Positions 18,687 through 27,504 of a stretch of 64,000 nt of DNA are shown piece by piece. The stretch's first letter is position 1. Each line of letters starts with the position of its first letter. Both the position numbers and the translations under genes were made by a program. The notes beneath the pieces are model-generated. The model was given only the letters and a program-made list of their open reading frames with translations, searched no databases and had not been told where the DNA came from. This stretch comes from Flavobacterium azizsancarii (GTDB taxonomy: Bacteria; Bacteroidota; Bacteroidia; Flavobacteriales; Flavobacteriaceae), in contig NZ_JAMZNK010000009.1 in the NCBI RefSeq assembly GCF_027980145.1, positions 84,456-148,455 of the forward strand, read 5' to 3'.

Positions 18687-20609
18687 ATGTATAAACTATC
18701 GTCTCTATCGCTTTTGTTGCTTTTGATAGGATTTAATACCAATATCTCGGCACAAAAATCCAGTATTCCGGGTAAAACAGAATGGTTTGATCCTAACAAA
18801 ACAGCTACAACCTACTGTAATCCAATTAATATTGGGTACAATTATACCACTCATAATCATAACGGAATTCCGGAATCGCGCCGTTCAAGTGCAGATCCGG
18901 TAATTATTACTTACAAGGGCGAGTATTATTTATTTGCTACCAATCAGGCAGGTTTCTTTTGGAGCAAGGATATGTCAGATTGGAATTTCGTTTATGGAAG
19001 TTTTCAAAGACAGCCGGGCGATGATGATCAGTGCGCACCTGCGGCATGGGTTGTAAATGATACCTTATTTTATGTAGGTTCAACCTGGAAGAAAGATCAC
19101 CCAATCTGGAAAACAGCTGATCCTAAATCAGGAAGATGGACAAGGCACGTAGACAAAGCAATGCTGCCAACATGGGATCCTGCTATTTTTCAGGATGATG
19201 ATAAAAAAGTATATATGTATTACGGTTCAAGCGGAAAATTACCTCTTGTTGGTACCGAAGTAGATTATAAAACGTGGTTGCCAATAGGTAATCAGGCAGA
19301 CTATGCAAAGCTATACGCTGCAACTGAAGTAGAAGATATTCAGCGTCCGTACGGACAAATTAAAGAAGTAGTGGGACTTGATCCTAAAAACCACGGTTGG
19401 GAACGTTTTGGACCTAACAATGATATGGAACCTGCACCTTGGGGTGATTTTATAGAAGGTGCATGGATGACCAAACACAACGGAAAATATTATATGCAAT
19501 ATGGTGCTCCGGCGACTGAATTTAAAGGATATGCAAATGGAGTTCACGTTGGTAATAGTCCGCTAGGGCCTTTTGAATATCAAAAACACAATCCAATGTC
19601 ATATAAACCGGGAGGATTTGTAATTGGAGCAGGACACGGAAATACTTTTGCTGATAATTTTGGCAATTACTGGAATACCGGGACTTGCAAAATTTCGATA
19701 AAAGATCGTTTTGAGCGCCGTATCGATATGTTTCCTGCGGGATTTGATAAAGATGATGTCATGTATTCTATCACTTCTTACGGCGATTTTCCAATTGTAT
19801 TGCCAACACAAGAGCGTGATCAGACAAAAGGAGCTTCATCAGGATGGATGTTACTTTCGTATAAAAAACCGGTAACAGTTTCTTCTTCTGAAGAATGTAT
19901 GGAAGTGGAAACACACAGAATGGATAATGGCGGTAAAAAAGTATACGAGAAATTCTGCTACGGTGCTGAAAATTTAACCGATGAAAATATTCAAACCTAT
20001 TGGTCTGCTAAAACAGCTGATGCCGGAGAATGGCTTCAGATGGATTTAGGCCGACCAATGGAAATTAAGGCATTGCAGATTAATTATGCAGATCATAAAG
20101 CGACTCAGTTTAATAAAGCAATGGATATTTATTATCAATATAAAATCTATATGTCTGATGATGCGCAGAACTGGACATTAGTAGTCGATAAATCTAAAAA
20201 TGACAAAGATGTTCCTCATGATTATGTAGAGTTAACGAAAGCAATTAAAGCACGTTACATCAAAATGGAAAATATTCATAATGCATCTGGATTGTTTGCG
20301 ATCTCTGATTTCAGAGTATTTGGTAATGGATTATTAGAAAAACCAAAAGCTGTTAACTCGCTTAAAGTAGATCGAAATAAAACAGATTCAAGAAATGCTA
20401 TGATTTCCTGGAAAAAACAAGCGGATGCCATTGGTTACAATATTTATTACGGTATCACGCCTGATAAATTATACAATGCCATTATGGTGTATGGAGATAA
20501 TTCGTATGATTTTAGAGGTTTAGACAAAGGAACAAAGTATTACTTTACTATCGAAGCTTTTAATGAAAATGGAATTGGAACAGAGAATAAGATTATCGAA
20601 GTAAAATAG
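18687..20609 (+). CDS. GH43-type glycosidase with discoidin (F5/8C) and fibronectin-III-like domains
   Basis: This 640-residue secreted protein (signal peptide about 1-22) starts with a five-bladed propeller of GH43 type. The three acidic residues expected are visible: Asp70 in SSADPVI, Asp164 in TWDPAIFQDDD and Glu257 in DFIEGAWM. The Asp164-Glu257 stretch is longer than in small GH43 enzymes. A discoidin/F5-8C domain (about 430-548, with NLTDENIQTYWSA) and an FnIII-like domain (about 555-640) follow and probably bind carbohydrate. Specificity cannot be read: GH43 enzymes are mostly arabinosidases, xylosidases and galactosidases. It follows the GDPD gene by 59 bp and is closed by the hairpin at 20631. 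Confidence 0.85.
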   Translation: MYKLSSLSLLLLLIGFNTNISAQKSSIPGKTEWFDPNKTATTYCNPINIGYNYTTHNHNGIPESRRSSADPVIITYKGEYYLFATNQAGFFWSKDMSDWNFVYGSFQRQPGDDDQCAPAAWVVNDTLFYVGSTWKKDHPIWKTADPKSGRWTRHVDKAMLPTWDPAIFQDDDKKVYMYYGSSGKLPLVGTEVDYKTWLPIGNQADYAKLYAATEVEDIQRPYGQIKEVVGLDPKNHGWERFGPNNDMEPAPWGDFIEGAWMTKHNGKYYMQYGAPATEFKGYANGVHVGNSPLGPFEYQKHNPMSYKPGGFVIGAGHGNTFADNFGNYWNTGTCKISIKDRFERRIDMFPAGFDKDDVMYSITSYGDFPIVLPTQERDQTKGASSGWMLLSYKKPVTVSSSEECMEVETHRMDNGGKKVYEKFCYGAENLTDENIQTYWSAKTADAGEWLQMDLGRPMEIKALQINYADHKATQFNKAMDIYYQYKIYMSDDAQNWTLVVDKSKNDKDVPHDYVELTKAIKARYIKMENIHNASGLFAISDFRVFGNGLLEKPKAVNSLKVDRNKTDSRNAMISWKKQADAIGYNIYYGITPDKLYNAIMVYGDNSYDFRGLDKGTKYYFTIEAFNENGIGTENKIIEVK

Positions 20610-20630
20610 CTTTATTTTATTAAAATGATA

Positions 20631-20678
20631 AAAACTCTAATTATAAACGAACAGGTTTGTAATTAGAGTTTTTTTTGT
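20631..20678 (+). terminator. Rho-independent terminator after GH43
   Basis: The perfect 13-bp stem AAAACTCTAATTA / TAATTAGAGTTTT has a 16-nt loop and a T-run. It marks the right end of the PUL. Confidence 0.88.
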
Positions 20679-20760
20679 GAGAATATTGAGTGAGAAACTC
20701 CGGCAGTTCTAAAGAATTTTGTTCCTTTGCGTAACAACCCAAAAAAACGTCATAAACCCA

Positions 20761-22149
20761 ATGAAAAAAACGATTCTTATAACTGCTTTAGTCTTAAGCG
20801 GATTGACCTCTTTTGCACAGTCAAATGAAGAAAAGAACATTAAATTATTCTATAAAAAAGCTCTGACCGAGGCAAAATGTTATAGTTGGTTAGAATATTT
20901 GTCTAACGATATCGGAAGCCGTTTGTCAGGTTCTAAAGGTGCTGAAGAAGGCGTACAATATACAAAAAGACAGTTGGAAACATTAGGACTTGATAAAGTG
21001 TATTTACAAGAAGTTATGGTACCACATTGGGTTCGCGGCGAAAAAGAAACCGCCTATATCTTAGACGGAAAAGTGAAAACAAATGTGCCAATCTGCGCTT
21101 TAGGAGGCTCGATTGCAACTGCAAAAACCGGGCTTACAGCAGAAATTGTAGAAGTACAAGGTATTGAGGAATTAAAAACTTTAGGATCTAAAGTAAAAGG
21201 TAAAATTGTGTTTTTTAACAGACCAATGAATCCTGAAAATATCGAAACTTTTGTTTCGTACGGAGCTTGTGTAGATCAAAGATTTGCAGGAGCAAAGGAA
21301 GCCGCTAAACTTGGTGCTGTAGGATCTATTGTTCGTTCGATGAATTTACGTTTAGATGATTTTCCTCATGCGGGAGCTCAAAGTTATGGCGATTTGCCAA
21401 AAGAAGAATATATTCCAACTGCTGCTGTTAGTACAAATGGAGCCGAATTGCTAAGTAAGTCTTTAAAAGCGAATCCTGCTTTAAAATTTTATTTCAAACA
21501 ATCCTGCGAGACTTTGCCGGATGTTTTATCTCATAACGTAATTGGAGAATTAACTGGAACAGTTAATCCACAAAATATTATGGTTGTTGGCGGACATTTA
21601 GATTCCTGGGACTTAGCCGATGGTTCTCATGATGATGGAGCAGGAGTAGTGCAAAGTATGGAAGTAATTCGTATTCTTAAAAACTTAAACTACAAACCTA
21701 AAAATACGATTCGTGTAGTTTTGTTTATGAATGAAGAAAATGGCGGAAAAGGCGGAGCAAAATATGAAGAAGTTTCTAAACAAAATAACGAAAATCATAT
21801 TTTTGCTCTGGAAAGTGATTCAGGAGGATTTAGCCCAAGAGGATTTTCTATAGAAGCTGATGACACGAATTATAAAAAGATAAAAGACTATACGCCTCTT
21901 TTTGAGCCTTATTTAGTGCACAGTTTTACAATTGGGCACGCAGGTTCAGATATTGGTCATTTAACGTCTAAAGCGATTGTTAAAGCAGGTTTAAAACCAG
22001 ATTCACAACGTTATTTCGATTATCACCATGCAGCAAATGATAAATTTGACGCAATAAATAAGAGAGAACTAGAACTTGGGGCTGCAACAATGACATCATT
22101 ACTATATCTAATGGATCAAAACGGAATTGTTTTGCCAACGGCAAACTAA
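20761..22149 (+). CDS. M28-family zinc aminopeptidase, secreted, with PA domain
   Basis: The 462-residue protein starts at ATG 20761, which gives signal peptide MKKTILITALVLSGLTSFAQ; the TTG at 20719 is 14 codons upstream and is not needed. A PA-type insert (about 110-250) precedes the M28 catalytic core. Metal ligands are clear: His279 in GGHLDSWD, Asp291/292 in GSHDDGAG, Glu325-Glu326 in NEENGG, Asp353 in ESDSGGF, and a His in DYHHAANDKFD. It would act as a periplasmic or extracellular aminopeptidase or carboxypeptidase Q-like enzyme. It follows the PUL but is transcribed separately. Confidence 0.9.
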   Translation: MKKTILITALVLSGLTSFAQSNEEKNIKLFYKKALTEAKCYSWLEYLSNDIGSRLSGSKGAEEGVQYTKRQLETLGLDKVYLQEVMVPHWVRGEKETAYILDGKVKTNVPICALGGSIATAKTGLTAEIVEVQGIEELKTLGSKVKGKIVFFNRPMNPENIETFVSYGACVDQRFAGAKEAAKLGAVGSIVRSMNLRLDDFPHAGAQSYGDLPKEEYIPTAAVSTNGAELLSKSLKANPALKFYFKQSCETLPDVLSHNVIGELTGTVNPQNIMVVGGHLDSWDLADGSHDDGAGVVQSMEVIRILKNLNYKPKNTIRVVLFMNEENGGKGGAKYEEVSKQNNENHIFALESDSGGFSPRGFSIEADDTNYKKIKDYTPLFEPYLVHSFTIGHAGSDIGHLTSKAIVKAGLKPDSQRYFDYHHAANDKFDAINKRELELGAATMTSLLYLMDQNGIVLPTAN

Positions 22150-22156
22150 GGTGTTT

Positions 22157-22681
22157 ATGAAGTGGTTTTTTGAACTTGGTTTTTTGTTTTTTGTAACATT
22201 TTGTTACAGTCAGCAGAATGCTGAAAATGCTTATGACAAGTTATACATTAGTGAGAAAAAATATTCCCTACTGTTTCCTTCCAATTGGTATCTTAAAAAA
22301 ACAGATTCACTTCAAAAATCATTTATATTATTGAGTGAAAAAAGTTCTCCGAATGATAATTTTATTGAAAATATTAGTTTAAGGATTAGTGATATGGGTT
22401 ATTCTAACATTAAACCTAAAATGCTCAAAAAGATAATTGACAGAAGAATTGGAGTTACTAACGAAATTATTTCGAATAGAAAAGTTATAAAAAATAATGT
22501 AACAGGTCAGGAAATTGTTTATAAAACAATGTTAGATGATGGAAGATTTGCCACTATTCTTCAATATTATTTTGTAAAAGGTTCTGATTTATTTCTTCTG
22601 ACATTTTGTTCTAACCCCGATGAATATTTGTCATATATGCCAGTTTATCAATATATATATGGAAATTTTGACATAAGATAG
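22157..22681 (+). CDS. Secreted protein of unknown function
   Basis: The 174-residue protein starts at ATG 22157 (an upstream TTG at 22127 lies inside the peptidase gene) and has a signal peptide (about 1-20, ending CYSQQ). The mature part, about 150 residues, has the pattern of an alternating-strand domain similar in outline to PsbP/DUF1795-like folds (KYSLLFPSNWYLKK near the start, then SFILLSEK and TILQYYFVKGSDLFLLTF), but I do not recognise the family with certainty. It starts 7 bp after the M28 peptidase stop, so it is probably co-transcribed with it, and both end at the shared hairpin at 22701. Confidence 0.65.
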   Translation: MKWFFELGFLFFVTFCYSQQNAENAYDKLYISEKKYSLLFPSNWYLKKTDSLQKSFILLSEKSSPNDNFIENISLRISDMGYSNIKPKMLKKIIDRRIGVTNEIISNRKVIKNNVTGQEIVYKTMLDDGRFATILQYYFVKGSDLFLLTFCSNPDEYLSYMPVYQYIYGNFDIR

Positions 22682-22700
22682 TATAAAAAATAAGTATAAT

Positions 22701-22735
22701 AAAAAAGCGATGAGTTTATTCTCATCGCTTTTTTT
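22701..22735. terminator. Bidirectional terminator
   Basis: The perfect 14-bp stem AAAAAAGCGATGAG / CTCATCGCTTTTTT has a 6-nt loop and a T-run in both directions. It sits between convergent genes ending at 22681 (plus) and 22792 (minus). Confidence 0.93.
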
Positions 22736-22744
22736 GTATTACAT

Positions 22745-22790
22745 TTTCTGCGTTAATCTGTCAGATCAGTTAAATCAGCGGGCAATTAAT
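22745..22790. repeat. Degenerate intergenic repeat copy
   Basis: It contains GCGTTAATCTGTCAGATCAG and AAATCAGCGGGCAATT, words of the same dispersed family seen at 27.5, 30.3 and 40.9 kb. It sits between the terminator and the end of the YiiX-like gene. Confidence 0.4.
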
Positions 22791-22791
22791 T

Positions 22792-23475
22792 TTAATACGT
22801 ATCAATTACAGTTTTCAGTAAATCAGAATCGACTAAATCAGAAGGCGCAACAACTTTCTCTTCAAGCGGAATATCGTTTCCATATCTTTCTTTTAATACC
22901 TTTTTTACTCTTGCATCAGTCAGATTAAAATCTTTCAGTTGTTTTAGTTTTGATAATTCGATATTAGCACCATTTTTATAGATTTTCCAGATCAGTTCAG
23001 AGCAATAAATCCTTGTATCAGACCAATCAAAATAGGCATCATATTCTTTGCCCATAAAACGCTGGCTGTAATCTTTCATTTTTTGCAGTGTGGCCGGAGT
23101 TAATAGGGTTGACGCATTTTTTAATCTTTTTGCCAGATATTTTTGATCTTTTCCGTGGTTGATCCAATCCTCAAGGCGAGTCAGTTTTACAGGCTGTACG
23201 GCTTCAAAAACAAACCAGTTTCCGTTGATGTTATAGATAAGCCCACAATGGGAAAACTTTGAGTTTGTCGCAATTCGAACCGCTTCACATTGACTTGATT
23301 CCGAAGTTTGAAATATAAGATCACCATCCTGAACTTTATCTGTCAAAGTAGTTGCTGTCTTCGTTTTTGTTCCCGAAAACGGATTATTGGGAAAAACCTG
23401 CATCGCAACAAACAAAGCACAGCTAAAACTCAATAAAAATGTAATTCCGACAAATAGATATTTTGATTTTTTCAT
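22792..23475 (-). CDS. YiiX/YebB-like permuted NlpC/P60 cysteine hydrolase
   Basis: The 227-residue protein has an N-terminal membrane or signal segment (about 6-27). The fold looks like the circularly permuted papain-like group (PF05708): after VQDGDLIFQTSESSQ comes His76 in FSHCGLIY, then Cys158 in IYCSELIW, so the catalytic His precedes the Cys. A YiiX-type amidase or lipid/peptide hydrolase role at the inner membrane or periplasm is typical but not defined. It starts with ATG 23475. A 219-bp gap with a repeat copy separates it from the outer-membrane gene upstream, and it ends facing the shared terminator at 22701. Confidence 0.8.
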   Translation of the reverse strand: MKKSKYLFVGITFLLSFSCALFVAMQVFPNNPFSGTKTKTATTLTDKVQDGDLIFQTSESSQCEAVRIATNSKFSHCGLIYNINGNWFVFEAVQPVKLTRLEDWINHGKDQKYLAKRLKNASTLLTPATLQKMKDYSQRFMGKEYDAYFDWSDTRIYCSELIWKIYKNGANIELSKLKQLKDFNLTDARVKKVLKERYGNDIPLEEKVVAPSDLVDSDLLKTVIDTY

Positions 23476-23504
23476 GTTTATATTTAGTGTTCTTTTAAAG
23501 TCAA

Positions 23505-23620
23505 AAATGGCGCACAGATTTAACGGGTTATAAGGGGTTTCGCTGGATTAAAAATACATCGTTATTCAAAAAAGGCTGTGTAAATCAGTTTTATCCGTAA
23601 AATCTGTTGGCAACTAATTA
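23505..23620. repeat. Degenerate intergenic repeat copy
   Basis: The words GCACAGATTTAACGGGTTAT, AAATCAGTTTTATCCG and AAATCTGTTGGCAACTA match the dispersed family seen in other gaps of the window. No coding potential is seen here. Confidence 0.4.
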
Positions 23621-23694
23621 ATGATAACAAATAAAAGGCAAAAAAAAATAGTTACCAAAATGATAACTATTTTTTAAATATGTTTTATGAGATA

Positions 23695-24600
23695 TTAGAT
23701 TCTGAAAATCCCTCCTACAGCAATAATTCTCTGGAAAAAGAAAAAGTCCTGCGAAGCTTTATCTTCACTGCTTGTTGTAGTTCTAATGTCCTGCATGTTG
23801 ATGTAACCGCCTTTTAGCTCACCTTGCAAGTAGAAATATTTGAAGAAAGTAAAGTTAATACCCGCTTTTGCAGATAAACCATATCCTGAAATATGAAAAT
23901 CATCATGACGTTCCTTTCCTAAAAGAGTGGTATTGGTTTTAGGATATAAAAGCCCTGCACCTAAACCCTCAGTTAGATTAATTTGTACTTTGTCAGTATT
24001 AGTAATGCCAAACAATTTAGAAATATCATCATGTCTTGAAACCTCAGTATTAATATAGTTCAAACCATCTGTATGTTCGTACATTAAAAAAGCAGGAGGA
24101 TTTCCCTGAGCAGTACCTTTATCATAGCCGCCTTCCTGAGCACCATTTAGAGACATATCTACAGGTCTATTATTGTAATCTCCGTTATAATAAGATCCAG
24201 CCTGATCAGCAGGTAAATTAATATAACCATTAACATTAGCTGTTTGATTCTGAGTCATTACATATTTCATGTGGTCCCATCCAATAGAAACACTGTAGTG
24301 ATCGCTAATGAAATATCCCATTCTAAAATTAGTCTGAGGAATTGTCATGTTTGCAGGATTTACATAGTCAAGATGCCATCCTTTTGGTTTATCATGAGCC
24401 TTCATGTCATTAACCGTAAAGTTGTAATCTTTACCTCTAAAGTTTACATCAGATTTAGTATAACTATCTCTGTTACCTCCCCAGGAAACGAAAAATTTTC
24501 CTTTATTATGAGCTGTATATCTTTGTACTGTGATTTCTTCCTGAGCAAAAGTGTTTAAAGAAACACACATCAGAAAGAAAAATAAAATTTTTGTTTTCAA
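23695..24600 (-). CDS. Outer-membrane beta-barrel protein of unknown function
   Basis: The TTG at 24600 yields a 301-residue protein with a good signal peptide (MKTKILFFFLMCVSLNTFAQ); the longer frame to 24651 would overlap kdsA and lacks an ATG. The mature protein has alternating hydrophobic/aromatic strands (KGKFFVSWGGNRD, FRMGYFISDHYSVSIGW, YFYLQGELKGGYINM) and ends in FRI, all consistent with an 8- to 12-stranded barrel. I do not recognise a specific family. It follows kdsA by 19 bp on the same strand and may be read from the kdsA promoter. This pairing may be chance, although KDO synthesis and the outer membrane are related topics. Confidence 0.7.
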   Translation of the reverse strand: MKTKILFFFLMCVSLNTFAQEEITVQRYTAHNKGKFFVSWGGNRDSYTKSDVNFRGKDYNFTVNDMKAHDKPKGWHLDYVNPANMTIPQTNFRMGYFISDHYSVSIGWDHMKYVMTQNQTANVNGYINLPADQAGSYYNGDYNNRPVDMSLNGAQEGGYDKGTAQGNPPAFLMYEHTDGLNYINTEVSRHDDISKLFGITNTDKVQINLTEGLGAGLLYPKTNTTLLGKERHDDFHISGYGLSAKAGINFTFFKYFYLQGELKGGYINMQDIRTTTSSEDKASQDFFFFQRIIAVGGIFRI

Positions 24601-24619
24601 TGAAAATAGTATTAAAAAT

Positions 24620-25438
24620 TTAAAATGAGTTAACTGTTTTTCTAATGGCAACTAACTTGGTCATTAAGCCTTCAAAATAATCTAAATGTAACATGTTGGC
24701 ACCATCACTTTTTGCGTTAGCAGGGTCAAAATGAGTTTCGATAAAAATACCATCAACACCCACAGCAATACCCGCTTTAGCAACAGTTTCAATCATATCA
24801 GGTCTTCCGCCCGTAACACCGGCAGTTTGGTTAGGTTGTTGCAACGAGTGCGTTACATCAAGAACCGTAGATGCATATTGTTGCATAGTAGGAATTCCTC
24901 TAAAATCAACAATCATGTCCTGGTAGCCAAACATAGTACCACGATCCGTAACCATTACATTTTCGTTGTGGCAATCCAATACTTTTTGTACAGCATGTTT
25001 CATGCTTTCAGGGCTCATAAATTGACCTTTTTTCAAGTTTACCACTTTTCCTGTGTTAGCCGCAGCAACAACAAGGTCAGTCTGGCGAACAAGAAATGCA
25101 GGAATTTGTAAAACGTCAACGTATTGCGCTGCCATTTCAGCATCTTCATTTGTATGAATATCTGTTACCGTTGGAACGTGAAAAGTTTCAGAAACTTTTC
25201 TTAAAATTTTTAATGCTTTTTCGTCACCAATTCCGGAAAAACTATCAATTCTCGAACGGTTTGCTTTTTTAAAAGATCCTTTAAATACATAAGGAATCTG
25301 AAGTTTGTCGGTAATACCAACTAATTTTTCAGCAATTCTAAGAGCCATTTCTTCTCCTTCAATAGCGCAAGGTCCCGCCAATAAAAAGAAGTTACCACTT
25401 TCAGTATGCTTAATTTGAGGAATATGTTGTATGTTCAT
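24620..25438 (-). CDS. kdsA: 3-deoxy-8-phosphooctulonate synthase (KDO-8-P synthase)
   Basis: The 272-residue protein condenses phosphoenolpyruvate with arabinose-5-phosphate to KDO-8-phosphate, an early step of lipopolysaccharide core synthesis. Clear signatures are LLAGPCAIEGEEMA near the N-terminus, YVFKGSFKKANRSR with GSFKKANRS as the substrate loop, DIHTNEDAE, DVTHSLQQPNQ, and GIFIETHFDPANAKSDGANM near the C-terminus. It is of normal length. A -7-like box TACCTTTG (minus strand, 25459-25466) lies about 20 bp upstream. The 3' end is followed by the outer-membrane protein gene. Confidence 0.96.
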   Translation of the reverse strand: MNIQHIPQIKHTESGNFFLLAGPCAIEGEEMALRIAEKLVGITDKLQIPYVFKGSFKKANRSRIDSFSGIGDEKALKILRKVSETFHVPTVTDIHTNEDAEMAAQYVDVLQIPAFLVRQTDLVVAAANTGKVVNLKKGQFMSPESMKHAVQKVLDCHNENVMVTDRGTMFGYQDMIVDFRGIPTMQQYASTVLDVTHSLQQPNQTAGVTGGRPDMIETVAKAGIAVGVDGIFIETHFDPANAKSDGANMLHLDYFEGLMTKLVAIRKTVNSF

Positions 25439-25458
25439 AATATGATTTTTTGACAGTG

Positions 25459-25466
25459 CAAAGGTA
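25459..25466 (-). promoter_or_regulatory. -7 box for kdsA
   Basis: TACCTTTG on the minus strand matches the Bacteroidota -7 consensus TAnnTTTG. No convincing TTG -33 element is seen at the usual 19-bp spacing. Confidence 0.5.
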
Positions 25467-25510
25467 GTTATGATTTATGAATACGAGATTAAGATTTAAG
25501 ATTATTTTAA

Positions 25511-25660
25511 GAAGCCAATCCTGCTATCCGCTGTAATGCTTTTCTCTAAACCCTTTTTTTTCTTGGCCTTTGCGGGAGCTTCCTTTAGTCGCTCTGCAAA
25601 AACCAGAAAAAAAAAGGCTTTCTCAAAAAATGATTTCCGCTTCTATCGGGGGCTGGAAGC
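25511..25660. repeat. Degenerate palindromic intergenic element
   Basis: An imperfect inverted repeat is centred on two homopolymer-rich arms (AAACCCTTTTTTTTCTTGG and CCAGAAAAAAAAAGGCTTT). It is flanked by CCAATCCTGCTATCCGCTGT on the left and TGATTTCCGCTTCTATCGGG on the right. This layout is known from memory in intergenic regions of flavobacterial genomes. The rest of the 512-bp gap 25439-25950 shows no gene. Confidence 0.55.
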
Positions 25661-25950
25661 TTTAATAGAATTATACGATTTCCGTGTAAGTTTATCTACA
25701 ATCATAAATGTTTAATTAGGAGCAATATTAAGATATTGCAAAAAACTGCTAAATGATATTTATCATATTATTAGAAAAGCAATTGCTTGAAAATTATTCT
25801 GAAAGAGTCTTGGTAATAGTATGGCGTTATCAAAAAACGATTGTTGTTTTAAAACCTGTAAGGGCAAGATCTTAAACTAAAAAAAGCTTTTAGTTCGATA
25901 AATCGCATCATGATTTGTAGCTGCTATTATGTTGTAAATAGGTTGTTTAG

Positions 25951-26415
25951 TTACTTTTTTATAGCTAGATAATTGCTGTTTTTTCTGTGTCTAAAATAGT
26001 AGGCACCAAATAAAATCTGACCCGTGAAAAATAGGATATTGAGTACTACATTAATATAAATTACCATTTGAATCTGTGACAAGAAACTTTCCGGATTGTA
26101 TAAATTCATTTCGACCAAATGATATACATTTAGTTTTGCAGCCAAAATAGCTGGAAGTGTCAGTGATAAATGGAGTAAAATTTTTTTTAAATCGATCTTT
26201 ATACTATTTCTGGAAAGCTTGTAATAATAAAAGCTTACAATGCAAAGGGTAATAAACTTAATTAATTGTGAAGCAACTCTTACTGGAAGAATAGTAGTAT
26301 TCCAGCCGGGAATTATAGAAGATAAGATATCTGAATTGACATAGATTATATAATATGGGAATATGATAATAGTTAAAATGGAAAAAAGGGTAAAAGCCGT
26401 TTTAGTTTTAATCAT
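25951..26415 (-). CDS. Small membrane protein, unknown
   Basis: The 154-residue protein has about four hydrophobic segments (7-27, 45-62, 77-97 and 118-140) and basic loops. No family is recognised. It starts at ATG 26415, 10 bp after the stop of the next upstream membrane protein gene (26426-26737), so the two form a pair. Composition is AT-rich and Ile/Leu/Phe-rich, like the rest of the window. Confidence 0.6.
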   Translation of the reverse strand: MIKTKTAFTLFSILTIIIFPYYIIYVNSDILSSIIPGWNTTILPVRVASQLIKFITLCIVSFYYYKLSRNSIKIDLKKILLHLSLTLPAILAAKLNVYHLVEMNLYNPESFLSQIQMVIYINVVLNILFFTGQILFGAYYFRHRKNSNYLAIKK

Positions 26416-26425
26416 ATATTATTAC

Positions 26426-26737
26426 TTAATTTTGGTAAGATCTCTTGATAAAGTATTGTATAATCATTGTTGCAATCAATAAGAAAGAGGAAATTAGCAA
26501 AAGTCCAATAAACCCAACAATCCACATTCCGCATCTGTAATTTTGCCCGTTAAGGGTTTGCATATTATAAGAAGCAGCATAAAAAGAGAGAATAGAAAAG
26601 ATAATCTGTAATATGAAATTCATAAAACAAACAGTTCTAAATTTTAATGATATTGTTTCGCCAATTGCTTTTCTGCCAATTATAATTTGAAATAATATTG
26701 GAAGAAGAATTAAAAGTAAAGGTGTTATTCCAGGCAT
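26426..26737 (-). CDS. Small membrane protein, unknown
   Basis: The 103-residue protein has three predicted membrane segments (about 2-20, 34-54 and 69-93) separated by short charged loops (GRKAIGETISLKFR). I do not recognise a family. It is the first gene of a two-gene minus-strand unit with 25951-26415. The 267-bp gap upstream (26738-27004) contains no gene; it has AT-rich DNA and a fragment resembling the CACGAAC/CTCGTG intergenic repeats. Confidence 0.6.
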   Translation of the reverse strand: MPGITPLLLILLPILFQIIIGRKAIGETISLKFRTVCFMNFILQIIFSILSFYAASYNMQTLNGQNYRCGMWIVGFIGLLLISSFLLIATMIIQYFIKRSYQN

Positions 26738-27004
26738 AGCATTTATTTTTTTAATTCATTTTTGTTCCTAAAAACTTCATGTTCTTATTCTTTGTACAGA
26801 TAAATTTATCCAGTTTATTAACACGAACGAATTTCTCGTGCCAGCAATGGCAAAAGTAATTCATAATTTCATTTTCAAGTATCATAATAGGTTATTATAG
26901 CAGTACAATAAGACAAGATTTTGATAAAAAATAAAAAGCAAATTTATAGCAGCAATAGACTATTAAGATTGGAATTTATAAAAGCAGATAATTTTAGTTT
27001 TATA

Positions 27005-27457
27005 CTATTCCTTTTTCAAACTCAATCCCATCGGAACCATTAAAATTCCTTTTTCGTAAACATTCAAATAAAGAGTAACAGGTTTCTTTTGACCTTCCCA
27101 TTTTAGTTCATAGACATTCAGGAATCCGGCACCCATATCGCTTCGCTTGGTAGGGAAAGGACAACAGGTTTCTAGACGGGTATAGGTGATTTTTTCTCCG
27201 TTTGGTCCGGCTAAAGCATTTAGAAAACGAGTTTCATTCAAGGCTTCGTTTCTTGTGTTTTGATAAAAAATATTTATTGGATAATCCGGATTGTAACCGT
27301 ATTTTTTATCGCTGCTAAAAAGAGTAATTAAAAATGTATTGTCTTTCTTTAGAACTAAATCAGGCGCATTGTTATCTACATTTTTCAAAGTAGATCTTGT
27401 ACTCACACAAGAAGCAGCAGTGATTAACAGAATGATAAAAAGGGCATTTTTTTTCAT
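27005..27457 (-). CDS. Conserved lipoprotein of unknown function
   Basis: The 150-residue lipoprotein has a signal (LLITAASC, Cys17) and a single domain. It carries the motif TCCPFPTKRSDMGAGFLNVYEL, with two adjacent cysteines, and the C-terminal LYLNVYEKGILMVPMGLSL. I know similar short flavobacterial proteins only as uncharacterised; some databases give them a misleading aldolase name, which nothing in this sequence supports. A -7 box TACCTTTG (minus strand, 27479-27486) lies about 22 bp upstream of the start, so it probably has its own promoter. Confidence 0.7.
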   Translation of the reverse strand: MKKNALFIILLITAASCVSTRSTLKNVDNNAPDLVLKKDNTFLITLFSSDKKYGYNPDYPINIFYQNTRNEALNETRFLNALAGPNGEKITYTRLETCCPFPTKRSDMGAGFLNVYELKWEGQKKPVTLYLNVYEKGILMVPMGLSLKKE

Positions 27458-27504
27458 GGTTTAAAATATTTGGTCTTGCAAAGGTAAAAGCGTTTTTTCT
27501 TTTT

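Noticed and set aside
24601..24651. Longer start for the outer-membrane protein gene
   Set aside because: It would overlap kdsA, begin with a TTG, and spoil the signal peptide that begins at 24600.
27005..27457. Aldolase activity for the conserved lipoprotein
   Set aside because: Names of that kind appear in databases for similar proteins, but there is no aldolase motif here and the protein is a short lipoprotein; the real kdsA lies at 24620-25438.
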